Part shown: positions 26,038-33,728 of the stretch, in pieces | Layout of the letters: each line of letters starts with the position of its first letter | Position numbering within the stretch: position 1 is the first letter of the stretch | Assembly (NCBI RefSeq): GCF_002088945.1 | Contig: NZ_NCSU01000007.1 | Coordinates: forward strand, 868,001-932,000 | Length of the DNA: 64,000 nt | Reading direction: 5' to 3' | Origin: Henriciella pelagia | GTDB lineage: Bacteria > Pseudomonadota > Alphaproteobacteria > Caulobacterales > Hyphomonadaceae | Made by a program: the position numbers and the translations under genes | The notes under the pieces: model-generated | Database searches by the model: none | Told to the model about the DNA's origin: nothing | The model's input: the letters and a program-made list of their open reading frames with translations, nothing else

Positions 26038-26079
26038 CTAATCTGTAGGTCGCGCGTTCGAATCGTGCCGGGGTCGCCA
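26034..26079 (+). other. 3' fragment of tRNA-Arg(CCT): attachment-site scar
   Basis: The sequence reads as the 3' part of a tRNA: anticodon loop TTCCTAA, stem TCTGT, variable AGGTC, T stem-loop GCGCG-TTCGAAT-CGTGC, acceptor CGGGGTC, discriminator G and CCA. No D arm or 5' acceptor strand precedes it. A CCT anticodon points to tRNA-Arg. This is the part of a tRNA gene normally duplicated when a tyrosine recombinase integrates an island. Confidence 0.75.
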
Positions 26080-26090
26080 CTTGTTCGTGA

Positions 26091-27041
26091 CTACCGCATC
26101 ACCTCAGGAAGCGGGTCGGTATCGGCATCCTCGTGCTGGATGATCACTTTGGCGCCGAGTTCCGCCGCTTTCGCTTCGAACGCCTCCATGGATGCGAGCG
26201 TATCGGCCTCATTCGTATTGAACTGTGGCACGCGCTTCAGCGTGCGGCTGGCGCTCATATGCCAGAGGTCGCCTGTCAGCATGACGGGGCCGGTCTCGGG
26301 CAGGTTCACGAGCAGGGAGGAATGGCCGGGCGTGTGGCCCGGTGTCTGGAAGATGATGACCGACCCATCGCCGAAGACATCGTAATTGTCCGGAATGAGC
26401 TGGTATTCGAGCCTCTCGAAAGCCGGGAACTGGTTTGATGAGTCGGCGCCGTCGGCAGAGGGTTCGGCTTCGTCGGGGGTCTCGTCAGAGACTTCCGGTT
26501 CGGGGAACATGTAGTCATATTCCCGCTGGTTCACGAGCCAGAGCGAGCCGTCGATCAGGTCGGCCTGTCCGACATGGTCGAAATGACTGTGCGAAACGGC
26601 GAGATATTCGATGTCGGACATGGCCAGACCGAGATCAGCAAGCTGGTCGGCAATGGTGCGGTCGAGAGAGACGGTGAAAACGCCGGTCGTCTGCTCATCC
26701 TGGCTGGTCAGGATACCCGGAAGGCCGAGGTCCCAGAGAAGGTCGCCATCGGGATGCCGGATCAGCCAGCAGGTCACATCGAACGTGTCGGTCTGACCGG
26801 CATAATCTCCGGCCGTGGAGAAAATGTCGAGATCGGAGACATAGACTGATCCGCAGTCGAGCTTGATCAGCTGTATGCTTTCGACGGTGCCGCCGGCGCT
26901 CGCTGATGCAGGCGGCGCAGGCGTGCCGGGTTCGGACGCCGGCGGGGTTTCTGCGTCCTTAGCCGGCGCGTCGGTTGAGCCGGAGCAGCTAGCAAGTCCG
27001 ATTGCAATGGCGCCCATTGCAGCGAGTGCAATATTTTTCAT
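26091..27041 (-). CDS. Metallo-beta-lactamase-fold lipoprotein, AHL-lactonase-like
   Basis: The 316-aa protein begins with a lipoprotein signal (GLASC, Cys19) and a Pro/Ala/Ser-rich linker. The metal site HSHFDH (His151, His153, Asp155, His156), a later TPGHTPGHSS, LTGDLWH and a C-terminal His complete the fold. The order resembles N-acyl-homoserine-lactone lactonases (AiiA/AttM group), which hydrolyse quorum-sensing lactones, but here the enzyme would sit on a membrane outside the cytoplasm. The start at 27041 was chosen over a 54-codon longer frame that overlaps hisI. A different lactone or ester substrate is possible. Confidence 0.82.
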   Translation of the reverse strand: MKNIALAAMGAIAIGLASCSGSTDAPAKDAETPPASEPGTPAPPASASAGGTVESIQLIKLDCGSVYVSDLDIFSTAGDYAGQTDTFDVTCWLIRHPDGDLLWDLGLPGILTSQDEQTTGVFTVSLDRTIADQLADLGLAMSDIEYLAVSHSHFDHVGQADLIDGSLWLVNQREYDYMFPEPEVSDETPDEAEPSADGADSSNQFPAFERLEYQLIPDNYDVFGDGSVIIFQTPGHTPGHSSLLVNLPETGPVMLTGDLWHMSASRTLKRVPQFNTNEADTLASMEAFEAKAAELGAKVIIQHEDADTDPLPEVMR

Positions 27042-27082
27042 GTTTTCGACCTTGATGTTCGCGAGACTGAATACGCCGATCC

Positions 27083-27472
27083 TCAGGATTTGGAAAGTGT
27101 GCGCCCGTCGGGATTGATTGTACGGTAGAAGCACGCTTCCCGCCCCGTATGACAGGCCGGGCCGTCCTTTCGGACCTTCATGACGACGGCGTCCTGATCG
27201 CAATCGACGCGGATTTCCACGATGCGCTGGAGACTGTCAGATGTCTCGCCTTTCACCCAGAGCTTCTGACGTGATCGCGACCAATAGGTTGCAAGCCCCG
27301 TCTCGATCGATTGTTGCAGAGCCTTATCATTCATCCAGGCAAGCATCAGGACTTCGCCGGTGTCGGCGTCCTGTGACACAGCGGCGATGAGGCCATCTGC
27401 ATCGAATTTCGGGCGCAGCTCATCTGTTTCGTCCTGGTCCTTGCCGGAAAGCGGCGGAAAAAACTCTGTCAT
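27083..27472 (-). CDS. hisI: Phosphoribosyl-AMP cyclohydrolase
   Basis: The 129-aa enzyme opens the adenine ring of phosphoribosyl-AMP in histidine synthesis. Family marks are VLMLAWMNDKALQQSIETG, TYWSRSRQKLWVKGETS and the zinc cysteines in RVDCDQDAVV and GPACHTGREACFYR. It is a stand-alone HisI without the HisE domain, as usual in alphaproteobacteria. It is not linked to other his genes here except hisC ten kilobases away. It ends 42 bases before the lactonase-like gene. Confidence 0.95.
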   Translation of the reverse strand: MTEFFPPLSGKDQDETDELRPKFDADGLIAAVSQDADTGEVLMLAWMNDKALQQSIETGLATYWSRSRQKLWVKGETSDSLQRIVEIRVDCDQDAVVMKVRKDGPACHTGREACFYRTINPDGRTLSKS

Positions 27473-27483
27473 GTCTGAAGATC

Positions 27484-28683
27484 CTAGATGATGCCGCGTT
27501 TGCGCAGCGCCTCAATTTCGACCGGGGTCTTGCCGAGGCCGGAGAGAATTTTCTCAGTGTGCTCTCCCAGCTCCGGGGCCGGCAGGGTTGCCCGTCCCGG
27601 CGTTTGAGAAAGCTTGGGGAATACGCCCTGCATCGGCACGTCGCCCATCACCGGATGCACCATCCGGATTATCGCTTTGCGGGCCTTGATGTGGGCGTCT
27701 TCCAGCATTTCCCGTGCTCGATTGACGGGGCCGCAGGGCACGCCGTGCTTCTCGCAGGCCAGCAGCACTTCGGCTACGGTGCGCTGGCGCGTCCATGCGG
27801 TGATCCTGTCGTCAAGCTCGGCCTGGTTTTCGCCGCGGGCATCATGCGTTGCATAGCGCTCATCGCTCGCCCAGTCGGCGCCGCACATCTCTGCCAGGCG
27901 ACGGAAGGGACCGTCCTGATTGGCCCCGATGATCACGATGCCATCCTTGCAGGGGTAGACGCCGGAAGGCGCGACCTTGGGAAGGATGGGACCGCTGCGC
28001 TCGCGGGTGTGGCCGGCAATGGCATATTCGGGGATGAGGCCTTCAATGAAGGCCATGACCGTTTCATAGATGGCCGCATCGACAATCTGACCCTTTCCGG
28101 ATCGCTCGCGGGCGTACAGCGCCATCATCGTGCCGAGTGCAGCGAAGGTTCCGGTCATGGTGTCGCCCAGCGACACGCCCGCGCGTGACGGCAACCGGTC
28201 AGGCTCGCCAATCAGGTAGCGCAGGCCGCCCTTTGCTTCGCCGACACTGGCATATCCGGCCTTGTGACTTTCCGGTCCTGTCTGTCCATAGCCAGAAACG
28301 CGTGTGATGATGAGGCGCGGATTGATCGCGTGCAGAACATCGGGGCCGATGCCCCAGCGCTCGAGCGTGCCGGGGCGAAAATTTTCCACCAGGACATCGG
28401 CCGTCGCGGCGAGGTCCTTCAGGATGTTCTGGCCTTCCGGCTCGCGCAGGTTCAGCGTCAGCGACGTCTTGTTGCGTCCGATAATGGGCCAATACAGGCC
28501 GATACCATTCTTCTTGGCTGCGCCCCAGCCTCGCGCCGGGTCCGGCATTCCGGGCGCTTCGACCTTGATGATTTCCGCACCAAAGTCTCCAAGCAGCTGC
28601 GCGCCGAATGGCCCTGCGATGAGCTGGCCGAGTTCAATGACGCGTATTCCCGACAGGGGAGGAGGAACGGATGGATCAGGCAT
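27484..28683 (-). CDS. Class III CoA transferase (CaiB/BaiF family)
   Basis: The 399-aa protein starts PPLSGIRVIELGQLIAGPFG and continues LLGDFGAEIIKVEAPG, the typical opening of CaiB/BaiF enzymes. The predicted catalytic Asp lies in SLGDTMTGTFAALG. It moves CoA between carboxylic acids such as succinate and a branched or dicarboxylic acid. The start at 28683 was chosen because the 20 upstream codons look non-native. It precedes hisI by 12 bases and could be co-transcribed with it. The crotonase and HMG-CoA lyase genes 0.7 kb away suggest a role in acyl-CoA breakdown. Confidence 0.88.
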   Translation of the reverse strand: MPDPSVPPPLSGIRVIELGQLIAGPFGAQLLGDFGAEIIKVEAPGMPDPARGWGAAKKNGIGLYWPIIGRNKTSLTLNLREPEGQNILKDLAATADVLVENFRPGTLERWGIGPDVLHAINPRLIITRVSGYGQTGPESHKAGYASVGEAKGGLRYLIGEPDRLPSRAGVSLGDTMTGTFAALGTMMALYARERSGKGQIVDAAIYETVMAFIEGLIPEYAIAGHTRERSGPILPKVAPSGVYPCKDGIVIIGANQDGPFRRLAEMCGADWASDERYATHDARGENQAELDDRITAWTRQRTVAEVLLACEKHGVPCGPVNRAREMLEDAHIKARKAIIRMVHPVMGDVPMQGVFPKLSQTPGRATLPAPELGEHTEKILSGLGKTPVEIEALRKRGII

Positions 28684-28721
28684 GCGCTGTCTTAAGAACA
28701 ACCGATAAGAGGACGCAAGAC

Positions 28722-29273
28722 ATGTCGGACTGGATAGAGACAAGTTGGTCAGCTCTGGGCATGGTCCTGATCAGCGCGCTGGCTGTATATGCCTGGATCA
28801 TTGTTCTGACCCGGATTTCAGGGCTGCGCAGCTTCTCGAAAATGAGCGGCTTTGACTTTGCACTGACGGTTGCAACCGGCTCTGTGGCTGGCGCGATCTT
28901 CATCGCGAAGGACCCGCCTCTCATGCAGGGTCTGTTTGCTCTTCTTGTGCTCTTTTCGATGCAGATGGCCGTCGCGGCGATCAGGCGGCGCAGCGCCATG
29001 GTGGAAAAGCTCGTCGACAACCGGCCTCGGCTGATCATGTGGCAGGGCGAAATGATCGACACCCAGATGAGGCGGGCAAAGATCACGAGAGCGGACCTCA
29101 TCGCCAAATTGCGAGAAGCAAACGTCACCAGTCCCGGGCAGATTCACGCCGTCGTCGCAGAAACGACCGGCGATGTTTCGGTTCTGCATGGCCATGGCGA
29201 TGTCGCCCTGAGCTGCGCCATACTGGGCGACGTAATTGGTATCGAGCCTTATCGCCACCTTCTCAAGGACTGA
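28722..29273 (+). CDS. DUF421 (YetF-like) membrane protein
   Basis: The 183-aa protein has about three N-terminal membrane segments (LGMVLISALAVYAWIIVLTR, FALTVATGSVAGAIFI, GLFALLVLFSMQMAVAAI) and then a cytoplasmic domain with LVDNRPRLIMWQGEMID, the hallmark of DUF421. Function is unknown; Bacillus members are linked to spores and envelope stress. It starts behind AAGAGGA at 28722 and is divergent from the CoA transferase, only 38 bases away. Confidence 0.85.
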   Translation: MSDWIETSWSALGMVLISALAVYAWIIVLTRISGLRSFSKMSGFDFALTVATGSVAGAIFIAKDPPLMQGLFALLVLFSMQMAVAAIRRRSAMVEKLVDNRPRLIMWQGEMIDTQMRRAKITRADLIAKLREANVTSPGQIHAVVAETTGDVSVLHGHGDVALSCAILGDVIGIEPYRHLLKD

Positions 29274-29371
29274 CCGGGCCCGTCAGCTCATGAGTTTCCC
29301 CGACGACGCTGCTGACAGTGCGGGCGCCTTTGCGCTACTTTCGAACACGACATAAACGCGAAGGAGGACGC

Positions 29372-30187
29372 ATGGCCCAGTACAATGAGATCCGGACAGA
29401 AGTGAGCAACGGTGTGCTCACAATCGTGCTCAACCGGCCTGACCGGCTGAACGCATGGACAAATGTGATGGAAGCCGAGGTCCAGCAAGCCGTTCGCGCG
29501 GCGGGGGTGGATGAGTCTATCAGGGTCATCGTTGTAACTGGCGAAGGACGCGGGTTCTGCGCGGGCGCTGACATGGCCGGGCTACAATCCATACAGGACA
29601 AAGGCGAGGCCAGGGAAGAAGCTGGAGCCGATCGTTCAAATCCGATCGAAGACATCTATCCTGGACGTTTCGGCTATCTCTATGCGTGTCCGAAGCCGAT
29701 CGTGGCAGCGATCAATGGCGCGTGCGCCGGCATCGGCTTGATCTTTGCGCTGTATGCGGATCTTCGCTATTGTGCGGAGGAGGCCAAGTTCACGACAGCA
29801 TTCGCGCAGCGCGGACTGATCGCCGAGCACGGGATCGCCTGGCTGCTACCGCGTCTCATTGGTGAGGCGAATGCGCTCGATCTCCTGTTCACGGCCCGCA
29901 AGTTTGACGGCAAGGAGGCCGCAAGCCTTGGACTGGTCAATGCGGCCTATCCGGTGGCAGAACTGATGAGCAAGGTGAATGACGTCACACAGCACCTTGC
30001 AACGCAGGTCTCTCCGCGCTCAGTGGCGATCATGAAGCGCCAGATTCGCGAAACGTATTTTCAGAGCTTCGAGCAAAGCCTCGATGTCGCAAACCGCGAA
30101 ATGGAAGAGAGCTTCGGCACGTTCGATTTCAAGGAGGGCGTCGACAGTTTCGTCGAGCGTCGCCCCCCCGCCTTTCAGGGGCGCTAG
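29372..30187 (+). CDS. Enoyl-CoA hydratase/isomerase family protein
   Basis: The 271-aa crotonase-fold protein shows GRGFCAGADMAGLQ (first oxyanion-hole strand) and INGACAGIGLIFALYADLRY (second), with PRLIGEANALDLLFTARKFD after it. It would hydrate or isomerise an enoyl-CoA. An excellent AAGGAGG site precedes ATG 29372. It lies 11 bases before the HMG-CoA lyase gene, so leucine or branched-chain acyl-CoA degradation is a sensible setting. A 3-methylglutaconyl-CoA hydratase role would fit but is not shown by the residues. Confidence 0.88.
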   Translation: MAQYNEIRTEVSNGVLTIVLNRPDRLNAWTNVMEAEVQQAVRAAGVDESIRVIVVTGEGRGFCAGADMAGLQSIQDKGEAREEAGADRSNPIEDIYPGRFGYLYACPKPIVAAINGACAGIGLIFALYADLRYCAEEAKFTTAFAQRGLIAEHGIAWLLPRLIGEANALDLLFTARKFDGKEAASLGLVNAAYPVAELMSKVNDVTQHLATQVSPRSVAIMKRQIRETYFQSFEQSLDVANREMEESFGTFDFKEGVDSFVERRPPAFQGR

Positions 30188-30198
30188 GCAGGAGACTT

Positions 30199-31095
30199 AT
30201 GACAAGACGCATCGACATTGTGGAAGTGGGGCCTCGCGACGGGCTGCAGAATGATCCGGCCAATCTGACTACGTCGCAGAAACTCGAATTCATTTCCCGG
30301 CTGGAAGAGTGCGGTGTGCGCCGCATGGAGTCCGGCAGCTTTGTCTCACCAAAGGCTGTGCCAAAAATGGCGGACTCGGCCGAAGTATTCATGGGCCTCG
30401 ACCGCAGCAAGCCGACGCGTCACATCGCGCTGGCCCTCAACGAGAAGGGCGTGCGCCGCGCCATCGATGCAAAGGCGGACGAGATCAATTTCGTTCTGGT
30501 CGCGGGCGAGACATTCGGAAAGCGCAATCAGGGCATGAGTCCGTCCGAGAGCGGCGACATGCTGGCCCAATGCGCGCCCCTCATCCTTGACGCGGGCATT
30601 CCGTTTTCCGCCACGATCTCGGTGGCGTTTGGCGATCCGTTTGACGGCGAGGTAGACCCTGCGGTGGTGGCGAACCTTGCTGCCCGGGCGCAGAGAGCCG
30701 GTGTTGGAGAGCTCGCGCTGGGCGACACGATCGGCGTGGCGACGCCCTGGCAGGTGAAGGCGCTGACAGAGCGGGTGCGGCTCGAAGCGCCTGACGTTTT
30801 CCTGCGCATGCACTTCCATGACACGCGCGGCGCGGCGCTCGCCAATGTGGCTGCCGCGATCGATGAAGGGGTCGACGTGATCGATGCGAGCTGCGGCGGC
30901 ATTGGCGGCTGTCCGTTTGCGCCAGCGGCGACGGGTAATGTCGCGACCGAAGATGTGGTCTACATGCTTGAGCGGTCGGGGTTCGAGACAGGACTCGATC
31001 TCGGCAAGCTCATCGAAACGGCAAAATGGCTGGAGACCGTCCTCGGACATCCGGTGAGTTCGAGCCTCAGCAAGGCGGGTGGCTTTCCTGGCTAG
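30199..31095 (+). CDS. mvaB: Hydroxymethylglutaryl-CoA lyase
   Basis: The 298-aa TIM-barrel enzyme cleaves HMG-CoA to acetyl-CoA and acetoacetate. It starts DIVEVGPRDGLQNDP (the Arg-Asp of the active site), has MHFHDTRGAALANV with the metal-binding HxH and the signature loop GGIGGCPFAPAATGNVATED containing the catalytic Cys. It ends on SSSLSKAGG. It follows the crotonase by 11 bases and overlaps the 3' end of the convergent serpin gene by four bases. Confidence 0.95.
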   Translation: MTRRIDIVEVGPRDGLQNDPANLTTSQKLEFISRLEECGVRRMESGSFVSPKAVPKMADSAEVFMGLDRSKPTRHIALALNEKGVRRAIDAKADEINFVLVAGETFGKRNQGMSPSESGDMLAQCAPLILDAGIPFSATISVAFGDPFDGEVDPAVVANLAARAQRAGVGELALGDTIGVATPWQVKALTERVRLEAPDVFLRMHFHDTRGAALANVAAAIDEGVDVIDASCGGIGGCPFAPAATGNVATEDVVYMLERSGFETGLDLGKLIETAKWLETVLGHPVSSSLSKAGGFPG

Positions 31096-32387
31096 GTCGT
31101 AGGGTCCGTCACGCGGCCAAGAAATACCACCATGCCTGTCTCATTGTCTTTGATGACGAAGAGAAACGGATGATCCGCGTGAAAGCGGATGGGGAGTGGC
31201 GCATTTACCTGCGCGCTGACGGTGACTGTCATCCTTGCGGCCGTCGCCGCGGCGGCTTCCGTCCCGTCTTCATCTATCTTTACGAAGACCTTGTGATCAA
31301 CCTCATCAAGCTTAAGGCGCATGGGTGTGAAGCAAGGGTCGACAGGATTGTCGGTTGGGCTGGCGATGCCATCAAAATTGGCTCCGTTAGAAAAAGCCAG
31401 CGGCATTCCCAGCACAGCAAGCGAACCCCCTAATGCGACCGAGGCATCGAATTCGAGCTTCGGAAGTTTAAGATCGACAAGCGAGTTTTCACCCTGTGAG
31501 AGCTGGGCCAGCCACCGGTCCAGCTTTTCGCCGTTCAGCTGCCTTTCAAGGCGAGGCAGACCGCGCTCGCTATCCGGCAGAAGGACAACCATGCTTAACC
31601 GATTGCCCTTGTAAGGCAGCTGGACTGCCTGAAACTCGCTCGTCTTGAGGTATTTGGCGCGAATGTCCATCGACATTAATTGAGCGATTACCTCGCTACC
31701 TTCGGCGGTGGTAAAGGTCGCATCTCTTGTGCTTCTCGCCGAAAATGGCGTTGCCCAGTTTGCATCGAGATAGACCGTGTTAACGAGGACCATTCGTGTG
31801 CACGGCTTGATGCCACCTGTCGGAATCAGATTTTGAATGCGGTCTTCGGTCTTGTCCTCGACCCAGGCGTTGATGTGTTGGCGCGACTTTTCAGGTTCGC
31901 CGCGAAGGTCCAGTCGCTCCAGCGGCGCTTTGTAGATGTTCTTCATCTGCGATTCGAAGGCATTCTCAACGATCACTGGCTTATCTACAAAGACTCGATT
32001 GTTTATCTTGAGGGTCTGGCCGTCCGCGTCAGTCTGCAGACCAAATAGCACGCTGGCCATCGAAGCATGCAGTGTCTCTGGCGGCAGATCGAAATTCAGC
32101 ACATTAGCCATTTCAGCCTCGGTCTCGCCGCGTGCGCCGGCATAGGTCATGGCGAGGGCGGCCGAAATGCTGGCGGGCGAAACAGCGAAGTTGGTGACAG
32201 TCTTGCCTGCTTTCGCCGCCTCTTGTTCCGCTGCTTCCAGACCCGCCCGGTAAATATTCACACCGAATTCGGAATTTCCAGAGACGATGCTCTGCGTCTC
32301 CAGCGGCGTATTATAGGGCAAGGGTGAAGTGGCGCAGGCAGACAGCGCCAAGGCAAGCGCGCAAGCTGGTGTAGATTTAATGGACAT
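31092..32387 (-). CDS. Serpin-family protease inhibitor, lipoprotein
   Basis: The 431-aa protein begins with a lipoprotein signal (ALSAC, Cys18) and then a full serpin fold: NFAVSPASISAALAMTYAGA, VLVNTVYLDANWATPF, the breach region and PFLFVIKDNETGMVVFLGRV at the end. The reactive-centre hinge EDGTEAAAATAA (Gly375 at about P15, small residues P12-P9) is of the inhibitory type. The predicted P1 lies near TVT, suggesting elastase- or chymotrypsin-like targets, though the bond is uncertain. Lipidation would hold it on a membrane. Serpins are scattered in bacteria and rare in alphaproteobacteria. Confidence 0.93.
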   Translation of the reverse strand: MSIKSTPACALALALSACATSPLPYNTPLETQSIVSGNSEFGVNIYRAGLEAAEQEAAKAGKTVTNFAVSPASISAALAMTYAGARGETEAEMANVLNFDLPPETLHASMASVLFGLQTDADGQTLKINNRVFVDKPVIVENAFESQMKNIYKAPLERLDLRGEPEKSRQHINAWVEDKTEDRIQNLIPTGGIKPCTRMVLVNTVYLDANWATPFSARSTRDATFTTAEGSEVIAQLMSMDIRAKYLKTSEFQAVQLPYKGNRLSMVVLLPDSERGLPRLERQLNGEKLDRWLAQLSQGENSLVDLKLPKLEFDASVALGGSLAVLGMPLAFSNGANFDGIASPTDNPVDPCFTPMRLKLDEVDHKVFVKIDEDGTEAAAATAARMTVTVSAQVNAPLPIRFHADHPFLFVIKDNETGMVVFLGRVTDPTT

Positions 32388-32478
32388 AAGTGAACTCCGG
32401 GCAGGCTTGAGCTTCAACTAGAGCGTTCGCCCATAAGGAGTTATGAAGTGTCTGTACTCAATTTCAGATAGTTTTTCT

Positions 32479-32919
32479 TCAAGCCACTGGCCGCCAGCCT
32501 TCGGGCGCCATCTCGAAGCCCGAAAACTCAAAACCTGGCGCGACGAAGCAGCTGACCAGGGTCCATGCGCCCAGCGTTTCGGCGGTCTGCCAGTGATTCT
32601 TCGGAACGACGCATTGCGGGCGCTGGCCAGACCGAAGATCAGGGCCGAGTGTGGTTGAAGCTGCGCCTTTTCCGTCCGGCGGTGAAAGGGTCAGCGAGAG
32701 AGGGCCGCCGGCATGCCAGGCCCAGACCTCGTCTGCGTCGACGCGGTGCCATGCAGAGACTTCATCAGCCTGGAGAAGATAGTAGATGGTTGTGCAGGCG
32801 GCGCGTTCTTTGCCGTCCGAGCGATAGATTTCGGCATAATGTCCGCCCTCAGGATGGGGTTTGAGGCCGAGCAGGCGGATGATTTCATTCGCACCAAGAT
32901 CGCCGGACACCGCATTCAC
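32479..32919 (-). CDS. DUF985 cupin-domain protein
   Basis: The 146-aa protein shows LGLKPHPEGGHYAEIYRS, then TTIYYLLQADEVSAWHRVDA, WAWHAGGPLSL and a closing GFEFSGFEMAPEGW, the constant features of DUF985 cupins. The conserved His residues would line a metal or sugar site, but no activity is established for the family. It starts 4 bases after glyoxalase II, so the two are one transcription unit. Confidence 0.85.
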   Translation of the reverse strand: MNAVSGDLGANEIIRLLGLKPHPEGGHYAEIYRSDGKERAACTTIYYLLQADEVSAWHRVDADEVWAWHAGGPLSLTLSPPDGKGAASTTLGPDLRSGQRPQCVVPKNHWQTAETLGAWTLVSCFVAPGFEFSGFEMAPEGWRPVA

Positions 32920-32922
32920 CGC

Positions 32923-33684
32923 TCAGAAATTATCCTTGCGCGAGCGAATTTCAGCGAAGGTGGCGACAGGGTCACCGGGATGTCCCATGGCAGACTGCAT
33001 GGCCGGATCATCGGCGCGCAGAAAGGGATTGGCATCAAGTTCGCGGGCAATGGTGGTGGGAACTGTCCAGTCGCCGCGCTGGCGCTTGGCCGTCACCTCG
33101 TCTGCATAGGCGCGCAGGGCCAGGTTCTCGGGATCAACCGACAGGGCGAACTTTGCATTCGCGGCGGTATATTCATGCGCGCAGTAGATCACGGTTTCCG
33201 GCGGCAGGGATTTCAGGCGAGACAGGCTCGTCCACATCATTTTCGGGTTGCCCTCGAAGACGCGGCCGCAGCCAAGGGCAAACAGTGCATCGCCGACGAA
33301 AGCCATTCGTGCATCCGGAATGTGATAGGCAATATGCCCAAGCGTGTGGCCCGGCACGTCGAGGACCTTCACGGACCAGTCGCCAAGCTGCACACCATCC
33401 CCCCCTTGCAGCGGTGCATCGATTCCCGGAATTTTTTCCGCCTCTCCCGCGGGCCCGAAGACCCGGCAACCGGTCGTTTCCTTGATCCTGAGGTTGCCGC
33501 CAGCATGGTCGGGATGCCAGTGCGTGTTCCAGATCGCCGTGATGGTCCAGCCGAGCCGCTCGGCTTCATCCAGATATTTGTCGCCATCGGGCGTATCTAT
33601 GGCTGCCGTTTCGCCGCTATCGCGGTCATGAACCAGAAAGCCGTAATTATCGTTCAGGCAGGGGAATTGGTGTACATCAATCAT
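32923..33684 (-). CDS. gloB: Hydroxyacylglutathione hydrolase (glyoxalase II)
   Basis: The 253-aa metallo-beta-lactamase-fold enzyme hydrolyses S-lactoylglutathione to lactate and glutathione. It shows FPCLNDNYGFLVHD, the binuclear metal motif THWHPDHAGG, the bridging region FVGDALFALGCGRVFEG and the C-terminal CAHEYTAANAKFAL and substrate-binding KRQRGDWTVPTT. The start at 33684 (MIDVHQFPCL) fits the family; an in-frame ATG 18 bases upstream is less likely. It is divergent from the methyltransferase with a 44-base gap. Confidence 0.93.
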   Translation of the reverse strand: MIDVHQFPCLNDNYGFLVHDRDSGETAAIDTPDGDKYLDEAERLGWTITAIWNTHWHPDHAGGNLRIKETTGCRVFGPAGEAEKIPGIDAPLQGGDGVQLGDWSVKVLDVPGHTLGHIAYHIPDARMAFVGDALFALGCGRVFEGNPKMMWTSLSRLKSLPPETVIYCAHEYTAANAKFALSVDPENLALRAYADEVTAKRQRGDWTVPTTIARELDANPFLRADDPAMQSAMGHPGDPVATFAEIRSRKDNF

Positions 33685-33728
33685 GACCCTATTTAACGCC
33701 ATGAAGCCATATTGGAACAAGGGACTGA

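Larger units (their letters stand above)
1..26079. mobile_element. Right-hand part of a catabolic genomic island ending in a tRNA-Arg scar
   Basis: This stretch carries only accessory functions: aromatic catabolism, TonB receptors, a MarR regulator and four insertion-sequence relics or copies. It stops at a 3' tRNA-Arg fragment, after which housekeeping genes begin. Integration into a plus-strand tRNA gene leaves the rebuilt tRNA on the far (left) side and a displaced 3' half on the right, which is the geometry seen here. No integrase, relaxase or replication gene lies in the window, so the left end and the mobility genes must be further left if they survive. The boundary is inferred, not proven. 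Confidence 0.65.

Noticed and set aside
1-26079. CRISPR array or defence system in the accessory half
   Set aside because: No regularly spaced direct repeats, Cas, restriction or toxin-antitoxin genes were seen; the cargo is catabolic.
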